Counted from the stretch's first letter, positions 1 through 9,470 are shown. The stretch is 64,000 bases of DNA from Crossiella cryophila (GCF_014204915.1 NZ_JACHMH010000001.1:4675501-4739500); one strand, 5' to 3'. Program-made: numbers and translations. Notes: generated by a model not told the origin, from the letters alone.

Positions 1-786
1 CAGACCACCTTCTTCGACGACTTCACCGGCGGGGCGCTGGACCGGAACAAGTGGCGGGTGCAGCGCACCGGCGCGACCTTCAACCCGGTCAACGGCGAGG
101 CGCAGGCCTATGTGGACGCACCGGAGAACATCTCGGTCAGCAACGGGCTGCTGGAACTGACCGCGAAGTGGAAGCCGGGGTTCACCACGCCCAACGGCGG
201 CAAGTTCGACTTCACCTCCGGCCGGATCGACACCAACACCAAGCACGACTTCACCTACGGCCGGGTCAGTGCCAGGGTCCGGATGCCGGTGGGTGACGGG
301 TACTGGCCGGCGTTCTGGCTGCTGGGGTCCAATGTGGACGATCCGAATGTGGGCTGGCCCGCCAGTGGCGAGACCGACATCCTGGAGAACATCGGCTACC
401 GCGACTGGGTCAGCGCGGCACTGCACGGGCCGGGTTACTCCGCCGACGGCAACATCGGCCGGACCGAGTACTTCCCCGGCGGCGGCAGCGCGGACCAGTG
501 GCACGTCTACTCGGCCGAGTGGACCCCGCAGTACATCGCGTTCTTCCTGGACGGCCGGGAGTACCACCGCACCACCCGCGATTTCGTGGAGTCCGTGCGC
601 GGGCAGTGGGTCTTCGACCAGAACCAGTACGTGATCCTGAACTTCGCGCTCGGCGGCGCCTACCCGGCCGGGCACAACAAGGTCACCCAGCCCTACTGGG
701 GCCTGCCGCAGTCCAGTGTGGACAGAGTGCGGGACGGCGTGATCCGCACCGAGATCGACTGGGTCCGGGTCGAACAACGACGTTGA
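1..786 (+). CDS. Secreted glycoside hydrolase family 16 (partial, N-terminus outside window)
   Basis: The reading frame is open from base 1, so the start and any signal peptide lie to the left; about 261 residues remain. The stretch GETDILENIG matches the GH16 active-site signature E-x-D-x-x-E, where the first Glu is the nucleophile and the last the acid/base. Flanking aromatic-rich strands (YWPAFWLLG before it, YVILNFALGG after it) are the usual beta-jelly-roll elements of laminarinase-like members. By family knowledge it would cleave beta-1,3 or beta-1,3/1,4 glucans outside the cell; the exact substrate cannot be read from this fragment. A strong hairpin follows the stop codon. An internal GTG at 58 is not the true start because homologous sequence continues upstream. 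Confidence 0.88.
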   Translation, partial: QTTFFDDFTGGALDRNKWRVQRTGATFNPVNGEAQAYVDAPENISVSNGLLELTAKWKPGFTTPNGGKFDFTSGRIDTNTKHDFTYGRVSARVRMPVGDGYWPAFWLLGSNVDDPNVGWPASGETDILENIGYRDWVSAALHGPGYSADGNIGRTEYFPGGGSADQWHVYSAEWTPQYIAFFLDGREYHRTTRDFVESVRGQWVFDQNQYVILNFALGGAYPAGHNKVTQPYWGLPQSSVDRVRDGVIRTEIDWVRVEQRR

Positions 787-796
787 CCCGGACCGA

Positions 797-834
797 GGCG
801 GGCGGGCGACGCCCCTGCGCGTCGCCCGCCCGCC
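797..834. terminator. Bidirectional hairpin terminator
   Basis: Inverted repeat with 16-bp perfect arms (797-812 and 819-834) and a 6-base loop, lying between two converging genes. No T-tract follows, as is common for hairpin terminators in high-G+C actinobacteria. Confidence 0.75.
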
Positions 835-839
835 GCCGG

Positions 840-1130
840 TCACCGGGTCGGGGGAACCGGGACCGGGTGCCAGTCCGCGTCGCGGAGCTGGAACACCTCG
901 CCGGCCAGGCCGTGACTGATCCGTCCGGCCGGGTCGGCGGTCCCGGTGGCCTGTTGGACCTCGACCACCCCGGTCACCTCCACGACCAGCCCGGTGGCCA
1001 GGCCCCAGTCCGGCAGCCCGGTCACGTACACCGGTGGTTCTCCGTCGCGGAGGAGCACCGCGCCGGCGTGCGCGTTACCGGCGGTGCCGCGGAGGCGGAC
1101 GATCTTCCCGGCCTGCTCGGCGAGGTTCAT
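840..1130 (-). CDS. Small protein coupled to transglutaminase gene, beta-rich, function unknown
   Basis: A 96-residue protein starting MNLAEQAGKIV. Its ATG overlaps the stop codon of the transglutaminase gene (ATGA), so the two are probably translationally coupled. The body alternates short hydrophobic strands (KIVRLRGTAG, GAVLLRDGEPPVYV, LVVEVTGVVEV, EVFQLRDADW), suggesting a small OB-like beta barrel. It has no signal peptide or membrane segment, so it would stay in the cytosol unless carried out. I do not recognise the family. The reading frame extends 41 codons further upstream inside the transglutaminase gene, but that part has no start signal and looks like a shadow. A role as partner, chaperone or inhibitor of the transglutaminase is only a guess from coupling. 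Confidence 0.65.
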   Translation of the reverse strand: MNLAEQAGKIVRLRGTAGNAHAGAVLLRDGEPPVYVTGLPDWGLATGLVVEVTGVVEVQQATGTADPAGRISHGLAGEVFQLRDADWHPVPVPPTR

Positions 1131-1933
1131 CAGACCTTCTTCGCGAATGCCACGGTGAACACCTGGCGGTCGAAATCCAGCAGATCGCGTGAATAGTAGT
1201 CGAAAGTGCTCTGATAGACCTTCATGCCCGGTTCGGCGTGGTTCGCGTGCCACCAGTTGCGAGTGTTCTCGTCATACCAGCCGTAGTCGAAGTTGACATA
1301 TCCGGGGCGGGCGACATAACGGTAGCTGTTCATGTCGACCTGGCCGCGGGCATTCGCCCGGTACATCTTCTCGGCGAACTCGTCGGTCCAGTTCGGGTTC
1401 TGCTTCGAGTAGAACCGCTTGGAGAAGATGGCCGCGGTCAGCTCACCGGTGTTCAGGTCGGCGGGCAGTGCGCGCTGCACGTTCTCCAGCTTGCTCAGCA
1501 GCGGGTGGCTGCGCACCGCGGCGGCGTACTGGGCGGCGCTGGGCTTGGACTTGATGATCTCGTTCAGCGCGGCCTGGACCTCGCGGGCCTTGCCGAAGGT
1601 GCCGAAGGACAGGCCGAGCGGCGGGTTGCCGACATCGCCGCGCTCCAGGTTGACCACGGTGACACCAATGCAGCCGCGGGCGAGGTTCTCGCGTTCGTCG
1701 GCGGTCATCGGGCGGCCGTGGTAGGTCTCCCAGGCCTTGATGTAGTCGGCGACCTTCCAGGTCTTGGATTCGACACCCGGCCGCAGCGGCGGGGCGATCG
1801 GCAGGCCGACGATGGACACCGCGGCGGCGGTGCTGGGGGCTGGCGCCGCGGTGGCGGCGGCCGCGCCGGGAATGAGCAGACCCAGACCGAGTGCGGCGGT
1901 GGTCAGGGTGCGGATGAGTACGGAATTTCTCAC
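1130..1933 (-). CDS. Secreted microbial transglutaminase (protein-glutamine gamma-glutamyltransferase)
   Basis: The 267-residue product resembles the calcium-independent Streptomyces transglutaminase, which crosslinks Gln to Lys in proteins outside the cell. The catalytic triad can be placed: Cys88 in RGCIGVT (compare YGCVGVT), Asp216 in VNFDYGWY and His229 in WWHANH. AIFSKRFYSKQ and MKVYQSTF are further shared blocks. A signal peptide (TLTTAALGLGLLIPGAAA) is followed by only a short stretch before the catalytic domain, so any pro-region is much shorter than the Streptomyces one. I chose GTG at 1933; a TTG at 1957 would add 8 residues, and neither has a good ribosome binding site. The family identification comes from motif comparison by eye, not a search. 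It is transcribed toward its small coupled partner. Confidence 0.85.
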   Translation of the reverse strand: MRNSVLIRTLTTAALGLGLLIPGAAAATAAPAPSTAAAVSIVGLPIAPPLRPGVESKTWKVADYIKAWETYHGRPMTADERENLARGCIGVTVVNLERGDVGNPPLGLSFGTFGKAREVQAALNEIIKSKPSAAQYAAAVRSHPLLSKLENVQRALPADLNTGELTAAIFSKRFYSKQNPNWTDEFAEKMYRANARGQVDMNSYRYVARPGYVNFDYGWYDENTRNWWHANHAEPGMKVYQSTFDYYSRDLLDFDRQVFTVAFAKKV

Positions 1934-2072
1934 GGCTCGAAAGCTAGGAATTCGCAACGATTGCCGTCAAACGGTTGTGACGGCGCTCATGTGTTTTTTC
2001 CCGAATGGAGCAGGGAACAACGTTTGCGCTCATTTCGGACAGCGTGCGTTACAGCCCGAATAGCGATTCAGC

Positions 2073-2684
2073 TCACTCGCCGGAAAGGGTGCCGGGACTG
2101 GTGATGGCAGCCAGTGCCATTCGGCGCAGCAGGCCGGCCATCGCGGCCCGGTCCAGGTGCGCGCTGTGCGGGGTGGAGTTGAGCAGGCCGAACACCGCGT
2201 GCGCGGCGGCGCGGGCCGCCGGTTCGTCGTCCAGGTCGGGCACCGCCTGCATGATGACCCGGACCCACATCTCCACGTAGCGGCGTTGCAGGGCGCGGAC
2301 CTGGCGGCGGTCGCCCTCGGCCAGGTTGCCCAGGTTGCGCTCGTGCACGGTGATCAGCGCCCGGTTGTCCAGGGCGAAGTCCAGCTGCCAGTCGACCAGG
2401 GCGTTCAGCGCGGAGATCGGGTCGGGGGCGGTGGCCGCGCGGGACCCGCCGCCGTCGAGGAGCTTCTGGCTGATGTCCAGGAGCATCTCCCCGAGCATGG
2501 CGTCCTTGCTGCGGAAATGCCGGTACACGCCGGGGCCGCTGATGCCGACGGCGGAGCCGATGTCGTCGATGCCGACGCCGTGGAAGCCGTGCCGGGCGAA
2601 GAGTTCGGCGGCCGCGGCCAGGAGCTGTTCCCTGCGGGTCGGCCCACTCTGCCGGGTGGCTGCACTCGACGTCATGAGGGTCAT
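2073..2684 (-). CDS. TetR-family regulator of the adjacent acyl-CoA operon
   Basis: A 203-residue protein with an N-terminal TetR helix-turn-helix (REQLLAAAAELFARHGFHGV ... ISGPGVYRHFRSKDAML, about residues 19-65) and a helical ligand-binding C-terminus. It is divergent from the carboxylase operon at 2770, with an 85-bp gap holding two palindromic sites. The same arrangement, a TetR gene divergent from accD1-accA1-fadE, is known in mycobacteria (the Rv2506 region), where the operon serves leucine breakdown. I infer that it represses the operon and itself, released by an acyl-CoA. An ATG three codons inside the called start (2675) is an alternative. Confidence 0.88.
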   Translation of the reverse strand: MTLMTSSAATRQSGPTRREQLLAAAAELFARHGFHGVGIDDIGSAVGISGPGVYRHFRSKDAMLGEMLLDISQKLLDGGGSRAATAPDPISALNALVDWQLDFALDNRALITVHERNLGNLAEGDRRQVRALQRRYVEMWVRVIMQAVPDLDDEPAARAAAHAVFGLLNSTPHSAHLDRAAMAGLLRRMALAAITSPGTLSGE

Positions 2685-2697
2685 ACTAGCGCCGGAG

Positions 2698-2744
2698 GTT
2701 AGCGAGCGTTAACATCATGGCAGACCGTGTTAACGGCCGTTAAC
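2698..2744. promoter_or_regulatory. Paired palindromic operators in the TetR/accD1 divergent promoter region
   Basis: A perfect 16-bp palindrome GTTAACGGCCGTTAAC lies at 2729-2744 and a related imperfect copy GTTAGCGAGCGTTAAC at 2698-2713. Their starts are 31 bp apart, about three helical turns, so two dimers would bind the same DNA face. The position between the regulator and the operon fits TetR operators for both genes. Binding by this TetR is inferred. Confidence 0.7.
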
Positions 2745-2769
2745 TTTCAATGAGGAGAGTCCGGGCGAC

Positions 2770-4377
2770 ATGGATGTCCTGCGCAGCGCTGCCGACCCGA
2801 CGGCGGAGAGCTTCAAGCGCGCCGTCGAGGAGCACACCGCGCTGTCCGCCGACCTGCGCGACCAGCTCTCCCAGGCCCGCCAAGGCGGTCCGGAGCGGGC
2901 CAGGCAGCGGCACGTCGAACGCGGCAAACTGCTGCCCCGGGACCGGGTGGACGCGCTGGTCGACCCCGGTTCGCCGTTCCTGGAGCTGTCCCCGCTGGCC
3001 GCGCACGGCATGTACGACGGCGAGGCCCCGGCGGCCGGGATCATCACCGGCGTCGGCCGGGTCTCCGGGCGCGAATGCGTGATCGTGGCCAACGACGCCA
3101 CCGTCAAGGGCGGCACCTACTACCCGATGACGGTCAAGAAGCACCTGCGCGCCCAGGAAGTGGCGCTGCACAACAACCTGCCGTGCGTGTACCTGGTCGA
3201 CTCCGGCGGCGCGTTCCTGCCCCGCCAGGACGAGGTCTTCCCCGACCGCGAGCACTTCGGCCGGATCTTCTACAACCAGGCCACCATGTCCGCCCGCGGC
3301 ATCCCGCAGATCGCCGCCGTGCTCGGCTCCTGCACCGCCGGTGGCGCCTACGTGCCCGCGATGAGCGATGAAGCGGTGATCGTGCGCAACCAGGGCACGA
3401 TCTTCCTCGGCGGCCCGCCGCTGGTGAAGGCGGCCACCGGCGAGGTGGTCACCGCCGAGGAACTGGGCGGCGGCGACCTGCACTCGCGCACCTCGGGGGT
3501 CACCGACCACCTGGCCGAGGACGACGCGCACGCGCTGCAGATCGTCCGGTCCATTGTGGACACCCTCGGCCCTCGCCAGCCCAAGCCGTGGCGGATCGAG
3601 CCGAGCGAGGAGCCCCTGGCCGATCCCTCGGAGCTGTACGGCGTGGTGCCGGTGGACAGCCGAACCCCGTACGACGTGCGCGAGGTGATCTCCCGGATCG
3701 TGGACGGCAGCAAGTTCCACGAGTTCAAGCGGGAGTACGGACAGACCCTGGTCACCGGGTTCGCCCGGATCCACGGCCACCCGGTGGGCATCGTGGCCAA
3801 CAACGGCATCCTCTTCGGCGAGTCCGCGGTCAAGGGCGCGCACTTCATCCAGCTCTGCGACCAGCGGCAGACCCCGCTGGTGTTCCTGCAGAACATCTCC
3901 GGCTTCATGGTCGGCCGCGAGTACGAGGCCGGCGGCATCGCCAAGCACGGCGCGAAGATGGTCACCGCGGTGGCCTGCGCGCGGGTGCCCAAGTTCACCA
4001 TGATCATCGGCGGTTCGTTCGGCGCCGGCAACTACTCGATGTGCGGCCGGGCCTACTCGCCGCGGTTCCTGTGGATGTGGCCGAACGCGCGGATCTCGGT
4101 GATGGGCGGCGAACAGGCCGCCTCGGTGCTGGCCACCGTGCGCCGGGACCAGTTCGAGGCCAAGGGCCAGGACTGGCCTGCCGCGGACGAGCAGGCGTTC
4201 AAGGACCCGATCCGCGCCCAGTACGAGGACCAGGGTCACCCCTACTACTCGACCGCCCGCCTCTGGGACGACGGCGTGATCGACCCCGCCGACACCCGCA
4301 CCGTGCTCGGACTCGCCCTCTCCGCCGCCGCCAACGCGCCGATCGAGCCTGTCGGCTACGGCGTTTTCCGAATGTGA
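2770..4377 (+). CDS. accD1: Acyl-CoA carboxylase carboxyltransferase (beta) subunit, methylcrotonyl-CoA type
   Basis: The 535-residue product is a full-length biotin-dependent carboxyltransferase: an N-terminal domain with [17 protein letters not shown] and a C-terminal domain with the oxyanion-hole segments ([18 protein letters not shown] and [13 protein letters not shown]). It transfers carboxyl from biotin to the acyl-CoA. GYEAGGI-type sequence and the head-to-tail link to accA1 and an acyl-CoA dehydrogenase match the leucine degradation operon (3-methylcrotonyl-CoA carboxylase) rather than the acetyl/propionyl-CoA enzymes. Only 11 bases separate it from accA1. GAGGAG lies 12 to 17 bases ahead of the ATG. 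Substrate assignment is from context and remains an inference. Confidence 0.93.
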   Translation: MDVLRSAADPTAESFKRAVEEHTALSADLRDQLSQARQGGPERARQRHVERGKLLPRDRVDALVDPGSPFLELSPLAAHGMYDGEAPAAGIITGVGRVSGRECVIVANDATVKGGTYYPMTVKKHLRAQEVALHNNLPCVYLVDSGGAFLPRQDEVFPDREHFGRIFYNQATMSARGIPQIAAVLGSCTAGGAYVPAMSDEAVIVRNQGTIFLGGPPLVKAATGEVVTAEELGGGDLHSRTSGVTDHLAEDDAHALQIVRSIVDTLGPRQPKPWRIEPSEEPLADPSELYGVVPVDSRTPYDVREVISRIVDGSKFHEFKREYGQTLVTGFARIHGHPVGIVANNGILFGESAVKGAHFIQLCDQRQTPLVFLQNISGFMVGREYEAGGIAKHGAKMVTAVACARVPKFTMIIGGSFGAGNYSMCGRAYSPRFLWMWPNARISVMGGEQAASVLATVRRDQFEAKGQDWPAADEQAFKDPIRAQYEDQGHPYYSTARLWDDGVIDPADTRTVLGLALSAAANAPIEPVGYGVFRM

Positions 4378-4388
4378 GGCAGTTGACC

Positions 4389-6383
4389 ATGTTCGACACC
4401 GTCCTGGTCGCCAACCGCGGCGAGATCGCGGTCCGGGTGATCGACACGTTGCGGCGCATGGGCATTCGCTCGGTCGCGGTCTACAGCGACGCCGACGCCC
4501 AGGCCCGGCACGTGCGCGAGGCCGACGTGGCCGTGCGCATCGGCCCGGCCGCCGCGCGGGACAGCTACCTGTCCATCGAGCGGATCATCAACGCCGCCAG
4601 GGAAACCGGGGCGCAGGCCGTGCACCCCGGCTACGGCTTCCTGGCCGAGAACACCGCCTTCGCCACCGCCTGCGCCGAGGCCGGACTGGTCTTCGTCGGC
4701 CCGCCGCCCGCCGCGATCGAGGCGATGGGCGACAAGATCCGGGCCAAGCAGACCGTGTCCGCCGCCGGGGTCCCGGTGGTGCCCGGCCGCAGCGAACCCG
4801 GCCTGACCGATGAGGACCTGATCGAGGCCGCCGGCGAGGTCGGATTCCCGGTGCTGCTCAAGCCTTCCGCCGGTGGTGGCGGCAAGGGCATGCGCCTGGT
4901 GACCGAGTACGCCGGGCTGGCCGAGGCGATCGCGGGTGCACGGCGGGAGGCCAGCGGGTCCTTCGGTGACGACACGCTGCTGCTGGAACGGTTCGTGCAG
5001 CGGCCCCGGCACATCGAGATCCAGGTGCTGGCCGACACCCACGGCACCGTGCTGCACCTGGGCGAACGCGAGTGCAGCCTGCAACGGCGGCACCAGAAGA
5101 TCGTCGAAGAGGCCCCCTCTCCGTTGCTGGACGAGGAAACCCGGCAGAAGATGGGCGCCGCGGCGGCCGAGGCCGCGCGGTCGGTGGGCTACACCGGCGC
5201 GGGCACCGTGGAGTTCATCCTCTCCGCGGACGCCCCCGACGAGTTCTTCTTCATGGAGATGAACACCCGGCTCCAGGTCGAGCACCCGGTCACCGAACTG
5301 GTCACCGGACTGGACCTGGTCGAATGGCAGCTGCGGGTGGCCGCGGGGGAGAAGCTGGAGTTCGCCCAGTCCGACATCGCGCTCACCGGGCACGCCGTCG
5401 AGGCCCGCATCTACGCCGAGGACCCTTCTCGGGGGTTCCTGCCCACCGGTGGCACCGTGCTGGTGCTGCGTGAGCCGGACGACCGGGTGCGGGTGGATTC
5501 CGCGCTGCTGCCCGGCAGCGCGGTCGGCAGCGACTACGACCCCATGCTGGCCAAGTACATCGCGCACGGCCGCGACCGCGCCGAGGCCATCCGCCGGCTG
5601 CGCGACGCACTGGCCAACTCGGTGCTGCTGGGCGTCACCACCAACATCCCGTTCCTGCTCGCCCTGCTGGCCGATGAGGATGTCGCCGCCGGACGCCTGG
5701 ACACCGGTCTGGTGGAACGGAAACTGGACAAGCTCACCGCCACCGAGGTGCCGGAGAAGGTGTACGCGGCGGTGGCGCTGGAACGGCTGCTGGCCCTGGA
5801 ACCCCAGGGCTCGGCCGATCCGTGGGATGTGCCCGGCGGCTGGCGGATCGGCGAACCGGCCTGGGCGAGCTGGCAGGTCGAGACCGGCGGCCGCGAGGCC
5901 GTCGAGGTCAAGATCCGGGGCAGGGCAAGGGATGCCGAGATCGTCATCGGCGACGGCGAACCCGAGCGGGCCAGCGCCTCGGCACGTGTCGCCGCCGACG
6001 GCGCGATCGAACTGACCCTGGCCCACCGCGGTCGCACCACCCGGTTCACCGCTGTCCGAAGTGGACACACCTGCTGGCTCACCGCCGACGGCGAGACCTA
6101 CCAGGTCACCGAGACCGAACGACTGGCCGCGGCCCGGCACGAGGCGCCCGGCGCCGCGGGCGGCCCGGTCACCAGCCCGATGCCCGGCACCGTGCTGGTG
6201 GTGAAGGTCGCCCAGGACGAGACCGTCACCGCCGGTCAGCCACTGATCATCGTCGAGGCCATGAAGATGGAGCACACCATCACCGCCCCGGTGGACGGCC
6301 TCGTCAGCGAACTACGGGTCAAGCCCGGCCAACAGGTCGGTCTGGACCAGGTCCTTGCCGTCGTGACTCCCCAGGAGGGATGA
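4389..6383 (+). CDS. accA1: Acyl-CoA carboxylase alpha subunit (biotin carboxylase plus biotin carrier)
   Basis: The 664-residue protein begins [17 protein letters not shown], the standard biotin carboxylase N-terminus. The ATP-grasp glycine loop [11 protein letters not shown] is near residue 160, the catalytic region [14 protein letters not shown] near 295, and the C-terminal biotinyl domain has the lysine in EAMKMEHT. A central linker of about 130 residues is the BT-like region that binds the beta subunit. It carboxylates its own biotin using ATP and bicarbonate. The frame is open for 800 bases upstream inside accD1, but the ATG at 4389 is fixed by homology. It is followed after one base by the dehydrogenase gene. 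Confidence 0.95.
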   Translation: MFDTVLVANRGEIAVRVIDTLRRMGIRSVAVYSDADAQARHVREADVAVRIGPAAARDSYLSIERIINAARETGAQAVHPGYGFLAENTAFATACAEAGLVFVGPPPAAIEAMGDKIRAKQTVSAAGVPVVPGRSEPGLTDEDLIEAAGEVGFPVLLKPSAGGGGKGMRLVTEYAGLAEAIAGARREASGSFGDDTLLLERFVQRPRHIEIQVLADTHGTVLHLGERECSLQRRHQKIVEEAPSPLLDEETRQKMGAAAAEAARSVGYTGAGTVEFILSADAPDEFFFMEMNTRLQVEHPVTELVTGLDLVEWQLRVAAGEKLEFAQSDIALTGHAVEARIYAEDPSRGFLPTGGTVLVLREPDDRVRVDSALLPGSAVGSDYDPMLAKYIAHGRDRAEAIRRLRDALANSVLLGVTTNIPFLLALLADEDVAAGRLDTGLVERKLDKLTATEVPEKVYAAVALERLLALEPQGSADPWDVPGGWRIGEPAWASWQVETGGREAVEVKIRGRARDAEIVIGDGEPERASASARVAADGAIELTLAHRGRTTRFTAVRSGHTCWLTADGETYQVTETERLAAARHEAPGAAGGPVTSPMPGTVLVVKVAQDETVTAGQPLIIVEAMKMEHTITAPVDGLVSELRVKPGQQVGLDQVLAVVTPQEG

Positions 6384-6384
6384 G

Positions 6385-7533
6385 ATGTTCGAGCAGCTCA
6401 GCGAGGAGTACGAGGCGCTGCGCAAGACCGTGGCCGAGTTCGCCCGCGACGAGGTGGCTCCGGTCATCGGGGAGTTCTACGAGAACTGCGAGTTCCCGTA
6501 CGAGATCGTGCGCAAGATGGGGCAGATGGGCCTGTTCGGCCTGCCCTTCCCCGAGGAGCACGGCGGCATGGGCGGCGACTACTTCGCGCTCTGCCTGGCC
6601 CTGGAGGAACTCGCCAGGGTCGACTCCTCGGTGGCGATCACCCTGGAGGCTGGGGTTTCCCTTGGCGCCATGCCGATCCACCGCTTCGGCAGCCCGGAGC
6701 AGAAGGCGGAGTGGCTGCCCAGGCTGTGCGCGGCCGAGCAGCTCGGCGCCTTCGGCCTGACCGAACCCGGCAGCGGCTCGGACGCCTCCGGCATGCGCAC
6801 CACCGCCAAGCTGGACGGCGACGAGTGGGTGATCAACGGCAGCAAGGCGTTCATCACCAACTCCGGCACCACCATCACCGGCTTCGTCACCGTGGCCGCG
6901 GTCACCGGCAAGAAACCCGATGGCCGCAAGGAGATCTCCACCATCATCGTGCCCTCGGGCACCCCCGGCTTCACCGTGTCCAAGAAGTACTCCAAGGTCG
7001 GCTGGAACGCCAGCGACACCCACGAACTGTCCTTTGTGGACGTCCGGGTGCCCGCGGCCAACCTGCTCGGCGAACGCGGCCGCGGCTACGCCCAGTTCCT
7101 GCAGACCCTGGACGAGGGCCGGATCGCCATCGCCGCGCTGTCGGTGGGCCTGGCCCAGGGCTGCGTGGACGAGTCGGTGCGCTACGCCGGTGAGCGGGAG
7201 GCCTTCGGCCAGAAGATCGGCGAGTACCAGGCCATCCAGTTCAAGATCGCCGACATGGAGGCCCGCGCGCACACCGCCCGGCTGGCCTACCACCACGCCG
7301 CGGCCAAGATGCTGCGCGGTGAGCCGTTCAAGAAGGAAGCGGCCATCGCCAAACTGGTCGCCTCCAACGCCGCCATGGACAACGCCCGCGACGCCACCCA
7401 GGTCTTCGGCGGCTACGGCTTCATGAACGAGTACCCGGTCGGCCGCTTCTACCGCGACGCCAAGATCCTGGAGATCGGCGAGGGCACCAGCGAGGTCCAG
7501 CGCATGCTCATCGCCCGCCAGCTCGGCCTGTAA
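6385..7533 (+). CDS. Acyl-CoA dehydrogenase (FadE), leucine-catabolism context
   Basis: The 382-residue flavoprotein has the acyl-CoA dehydrogenase signatures GAFGLTEPGSGSDASG (FAD/substrate binding) and, near the C-terminus, QVFGGYGFMNEYPVGRFYRD. The catalytic base is at the medium-chain type position, Glu in IGEGTSEVQR, not the internal position used by human isovaleryl-CoA dehydrogenase. Its order after accD1-accA1 matches mycobacterial fadE19, which takes branched short-chain acyl-CoAs. It oxidises the alpha-beta bond, making the substrate for the carboxylase beside it. It is the last gene of the operon and converges with the next gene after 10 bases. Confidence 0.93.
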   Translation: MFEQLSEEYEALRKTVAEFARDEVAPVIGEFYENCEFPYEIVRKMGQMGLFGLPFPEEHGGMGGDYFALCLALEELARVDSSVAITLEAGVSLGAMPIHRFGSPEQKAEWLPRLCAAEQLGAFGLTEPGSGSDASGMRTTAKLDGDEWVINGSKAFITNSGTTITGFVTVAAVTGKKPDGRKEISTIIVPSGTPGFTVSKKYSKVGWNASDTHELSFVDVRVPAANLLGERGRGYAQFLQTLDEGRIAIAALSVGLAQGCVDESVRYAGEREAFGQKIGEYQAIQFKIADMEARAHTARLAYHHAAAKMLRGEPFKKEAAIAKLVASNAAMDNARDATQVFGGYGFMNEYPVGRFYRDAKILEIGEGTSEVQRMLIARQLGL

Positions 7534-7543
7534 CCCCGGCGGG

Positions 7544-8350
7544 TCAGCCCGCCACGGGCCCGACGGCGTCGGCCACACCCAGGCAGGCGCCGTCCCGGAA
7601 GACACCGAGTTCGTAGTGCGCGGACTCGGTGTCGGCCTGGACCGTGAGCCCGATCTCGTAGTCGCCGGGGTAGGTGACCTCGCCGAGGTACTGGATCCGG
7701 TAGGACCACGGCGGCAGGTCCGGCGGCACCGCGCCACCCGTCCCGGCGGTGTGCGCGGTGAACGCGGCCACGGCCTCGTCGTACCAGGTGGCCAGGGCGT
7801 TGAAGTTGACGTGCTGGTTGGAGTCGACGTCCCCGATCCGGGAGCGCAGCGGGGCCCAGTACGAGTAGTGGCCGCGCTGGAGTCGTTCCGGCCCAGGTCG
7901 GGCGGGTGCGGGTGATCCCGTGTCGGGCAGCTGCAGCTCGGTGAGGTCGGCGATCAGCTCCTCGGGCAGCTGGAGTGGCCCCGACCTGTCGGCCAGCACC
8001 ACCGAGGCGCCGCCACTGCCCACCCGCCTGCCCCCGGCCACGATCACCTGCTCGAAGGTGAACGAGGACCGCCCGACCCGGCGAATCCCGGTGTGCACCT
8101 GCACCCGGGCGCCGGTCGGCCCGGCCGGACCGAGCCGGGTGACCTCCTGGCCGACCAGCAGGATGGCGAACGGCCCGAACCCACCGGTGGCGACAAGTCG
8201 TTCGAAACCGGGCATTCGCAGCCGGATCCGGGCGTCCTCCAGCCAGCGCGCCATCCCGATCGTGCTCGCCGAACCGTCGCGACCAAGATCGCCCTGCCGT
8301 ACCCGGACGTCCACCTGGGCGCGGAAATCACCATCGTCGAGAGAAGTCAT
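7544..8350 (-). CDS. Double-hotdog thioesterase-like protein
   Basis: The 268-residue protein contains two hotdog-like halves. The first has ASTIGMARWLEDARIRLRM (about residues 28-46); the second has RSRIGDVDSNQHVNFNALAT (about 170-190), the D-x-N-x-H-V-N motif of 4HBT thioesterases. It probably hydrolyses or binds an acyl-CoA or acyl-ACP in the cytosol. Its ATG overlaps the stop of the ECF sigma gene (ATGA), so production should follow that of the sigma factor. The frame stays open far upstream inside the sigma gene, but this is only a shadow. Substrate unknown. Confidence 0.8.
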   Translation of the reverse strand: MTSLDDGDFRAQVDVRVRQGDLGRDGSASTIGMARWLEDARIRLRMPGFERLVATGGFGPFAILLVGQEVTRLGPAGPTGARVQVHTGIRRVGRSSFTFEQVIVAGGRRVGSGGASVVLADRSGPLQLPEELIADLTELQLPDTGSPAPARPGPERLQRGHYSYWAPLRSRIGDVDSNQHVNFNALATWYDEAVAAFTAHTAGTGGAVPPDLPPWSYRIQYLGEVTYPGDYEIGLTVQADTESAHYELGVFRDGACLGVADAVGPVAG

Positions 8351-9387
8351 CCAGACCGACCATAGGCCGAAGTCTCCGCCGCTGCCAGGTCGGCGAAGGC
8401 CGTTGGCAGATTGAAGACACCGAGCACGGCCGCGCTGGGGAAGGCGGTGATCGCCGCGATCCGCCCGTCCCGCACCGTGAGCACGTCCACCGCGACCAGC
8501 CGATGCCCCTCGCCCCGGTCCATATAGGCCGCGAACGCGAGTTGTCCGTTGCACCGCACCGGAATCCGCCGCCAGGACTCCCGCAGCACCACCCCGGTGA
8601 GGAAGGCGATGACATCGGCCCGCCCGTCGAACCAGAACGGCATCGGCGGCATGGTGAACCGCACATCCTCGGCCAGCAACGCGACCATGGCGTCCACATC
8701 GGAGCGTTGCAAGGCGCCGATGAACGCTGCCAGCAGTTCCCGCTGCCCCGCGTCCCCCAACTCGGCCAGTTCGGCCCGCTGCGATCTCGGCTGCTCCCGC
8801 ACGGTCGCCCTGGCCCGCTGCAACGCCGAGTTCACCGAGGCCACCGAGGTGTCCAGGGTCGCCGCCACCTCCGCCGCGCTGAAGGCGAGCACCTCGCGCA
8901 GGATCAGCACTGCCCGCTGGTTGGCCGGAAGGTGTTGCAGCGCAACGAGAAACGCCAGCTCGACGCTCTCCCGCAGCTCGTAGCCCGCGGCCGGGTCCAG
9001 GGCGAGGAGGTGGTCGGGGCAGGGTTCCAGCCAGATCGGTTCGGTGACCGGGCCGGTGATCTCCACGTCGGGGGAGGCCGGGGGGCCGTAGTCGTCGGTG
9101 AGGATGCGGCGCGGGCGCCTGCGGATCTGGTCGAGGCAGACGTTGGTGGCGATCCGGTAGAGCCAGCCCTTGAGCGAGGCGCGCCCCTCGAACCCGGTGA
9201 TTCCCTTCCACGCCTTGACGAAGGCGTCCTGCACGGCGTCCTCGGCGTCGTGGGTGGAGCCGAGCATGCGGTAGCAGTAGGCGTAGAGCTGGGCGCGGTA
9301 GGGGGAGACCAGGCGCCCGAAAGCGTCCTGATCGTCCTGTTGCGCCGCGGCCAGCAGCTCGGGTTCGACGGCGCTGGGTTCCGGCAT
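8347..9387 (-). CDS. ECF sigma factor with C-terminal SnoaL-like domain
   Basis: The 346-residue protein has a sigma-70 region 2 (AFGRLVSPYRAQLYAYCYRM ... DAEDAVQDAFVKAWKGI), a spacer with the subgroup mark LEPCPDHLL, region 4 (LPANQRAVLILREVLAFSAA ... SVNSALQRARATV) and a C-terminal domain of about 130 residues that looks SnoaL/NTF2-like. This is the architecture of the SigG/SigJ-like ECF groups, in which the C-terminal domain replaces a separate anti-sigma factor. No anti-sigma gene is next to it. I use ATG at 9387; a TTG at 9417 would add ten residues. It is divergent from the TenA-like gene and coupled to the hotdog gene. Confidence 0.88.
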   Translation of the reverse strand: MPEPSAVEPELLAAAQQDDQDAFGRLVSPYRAQLYAYCYRMLGSTHDAEDAVQDAFVKAWKGITGFEGRASLKGWLYRIATNVCLDQIRRRPRRILTDDYGPPASPDVEITGPVTEPIWLEPCPDHLLALDPAAGYELRESVELAFLVALQHLPANQRAVLILREVLAFSAAEVAATLDTSVASVNSALQRARATVREQPRSQRAELAELGDAGQRELLAAFIGALQRSDVDAMVALLAEDVRFTMPPMPFWFDGRADVIAFLTGVVLRESWRRIPVRCNGQLAFAAYMDRGEGHRLVAVDVLTVRDGRIAAITAFPSAAVLGVFNLPTAFADLAAAETSAYGRSG

Positions 9388-9470
9388 GCGCGTGAAGCTA
9401 CCGCCCCGCACCGACAAAGCGGGCTAGGCTGCCCGCGTCACAGCGGTTTCACGCAGGAAGTCAGAGGCGA

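Noticed and set aside
3588-4388. N-terminal extension of accA1 inside accD1
   Set aside because: Homology to biotin carboxylases begins exactly at [12 protein letters not shown]; upstream translation is Arg/Gly/Pro noise.
4356-6275. 639-codon frame on the minus strand opposite accA1
   Set aside because: Same G+C shadow effect; low-complexity His/Gly/Gln-rich translation.
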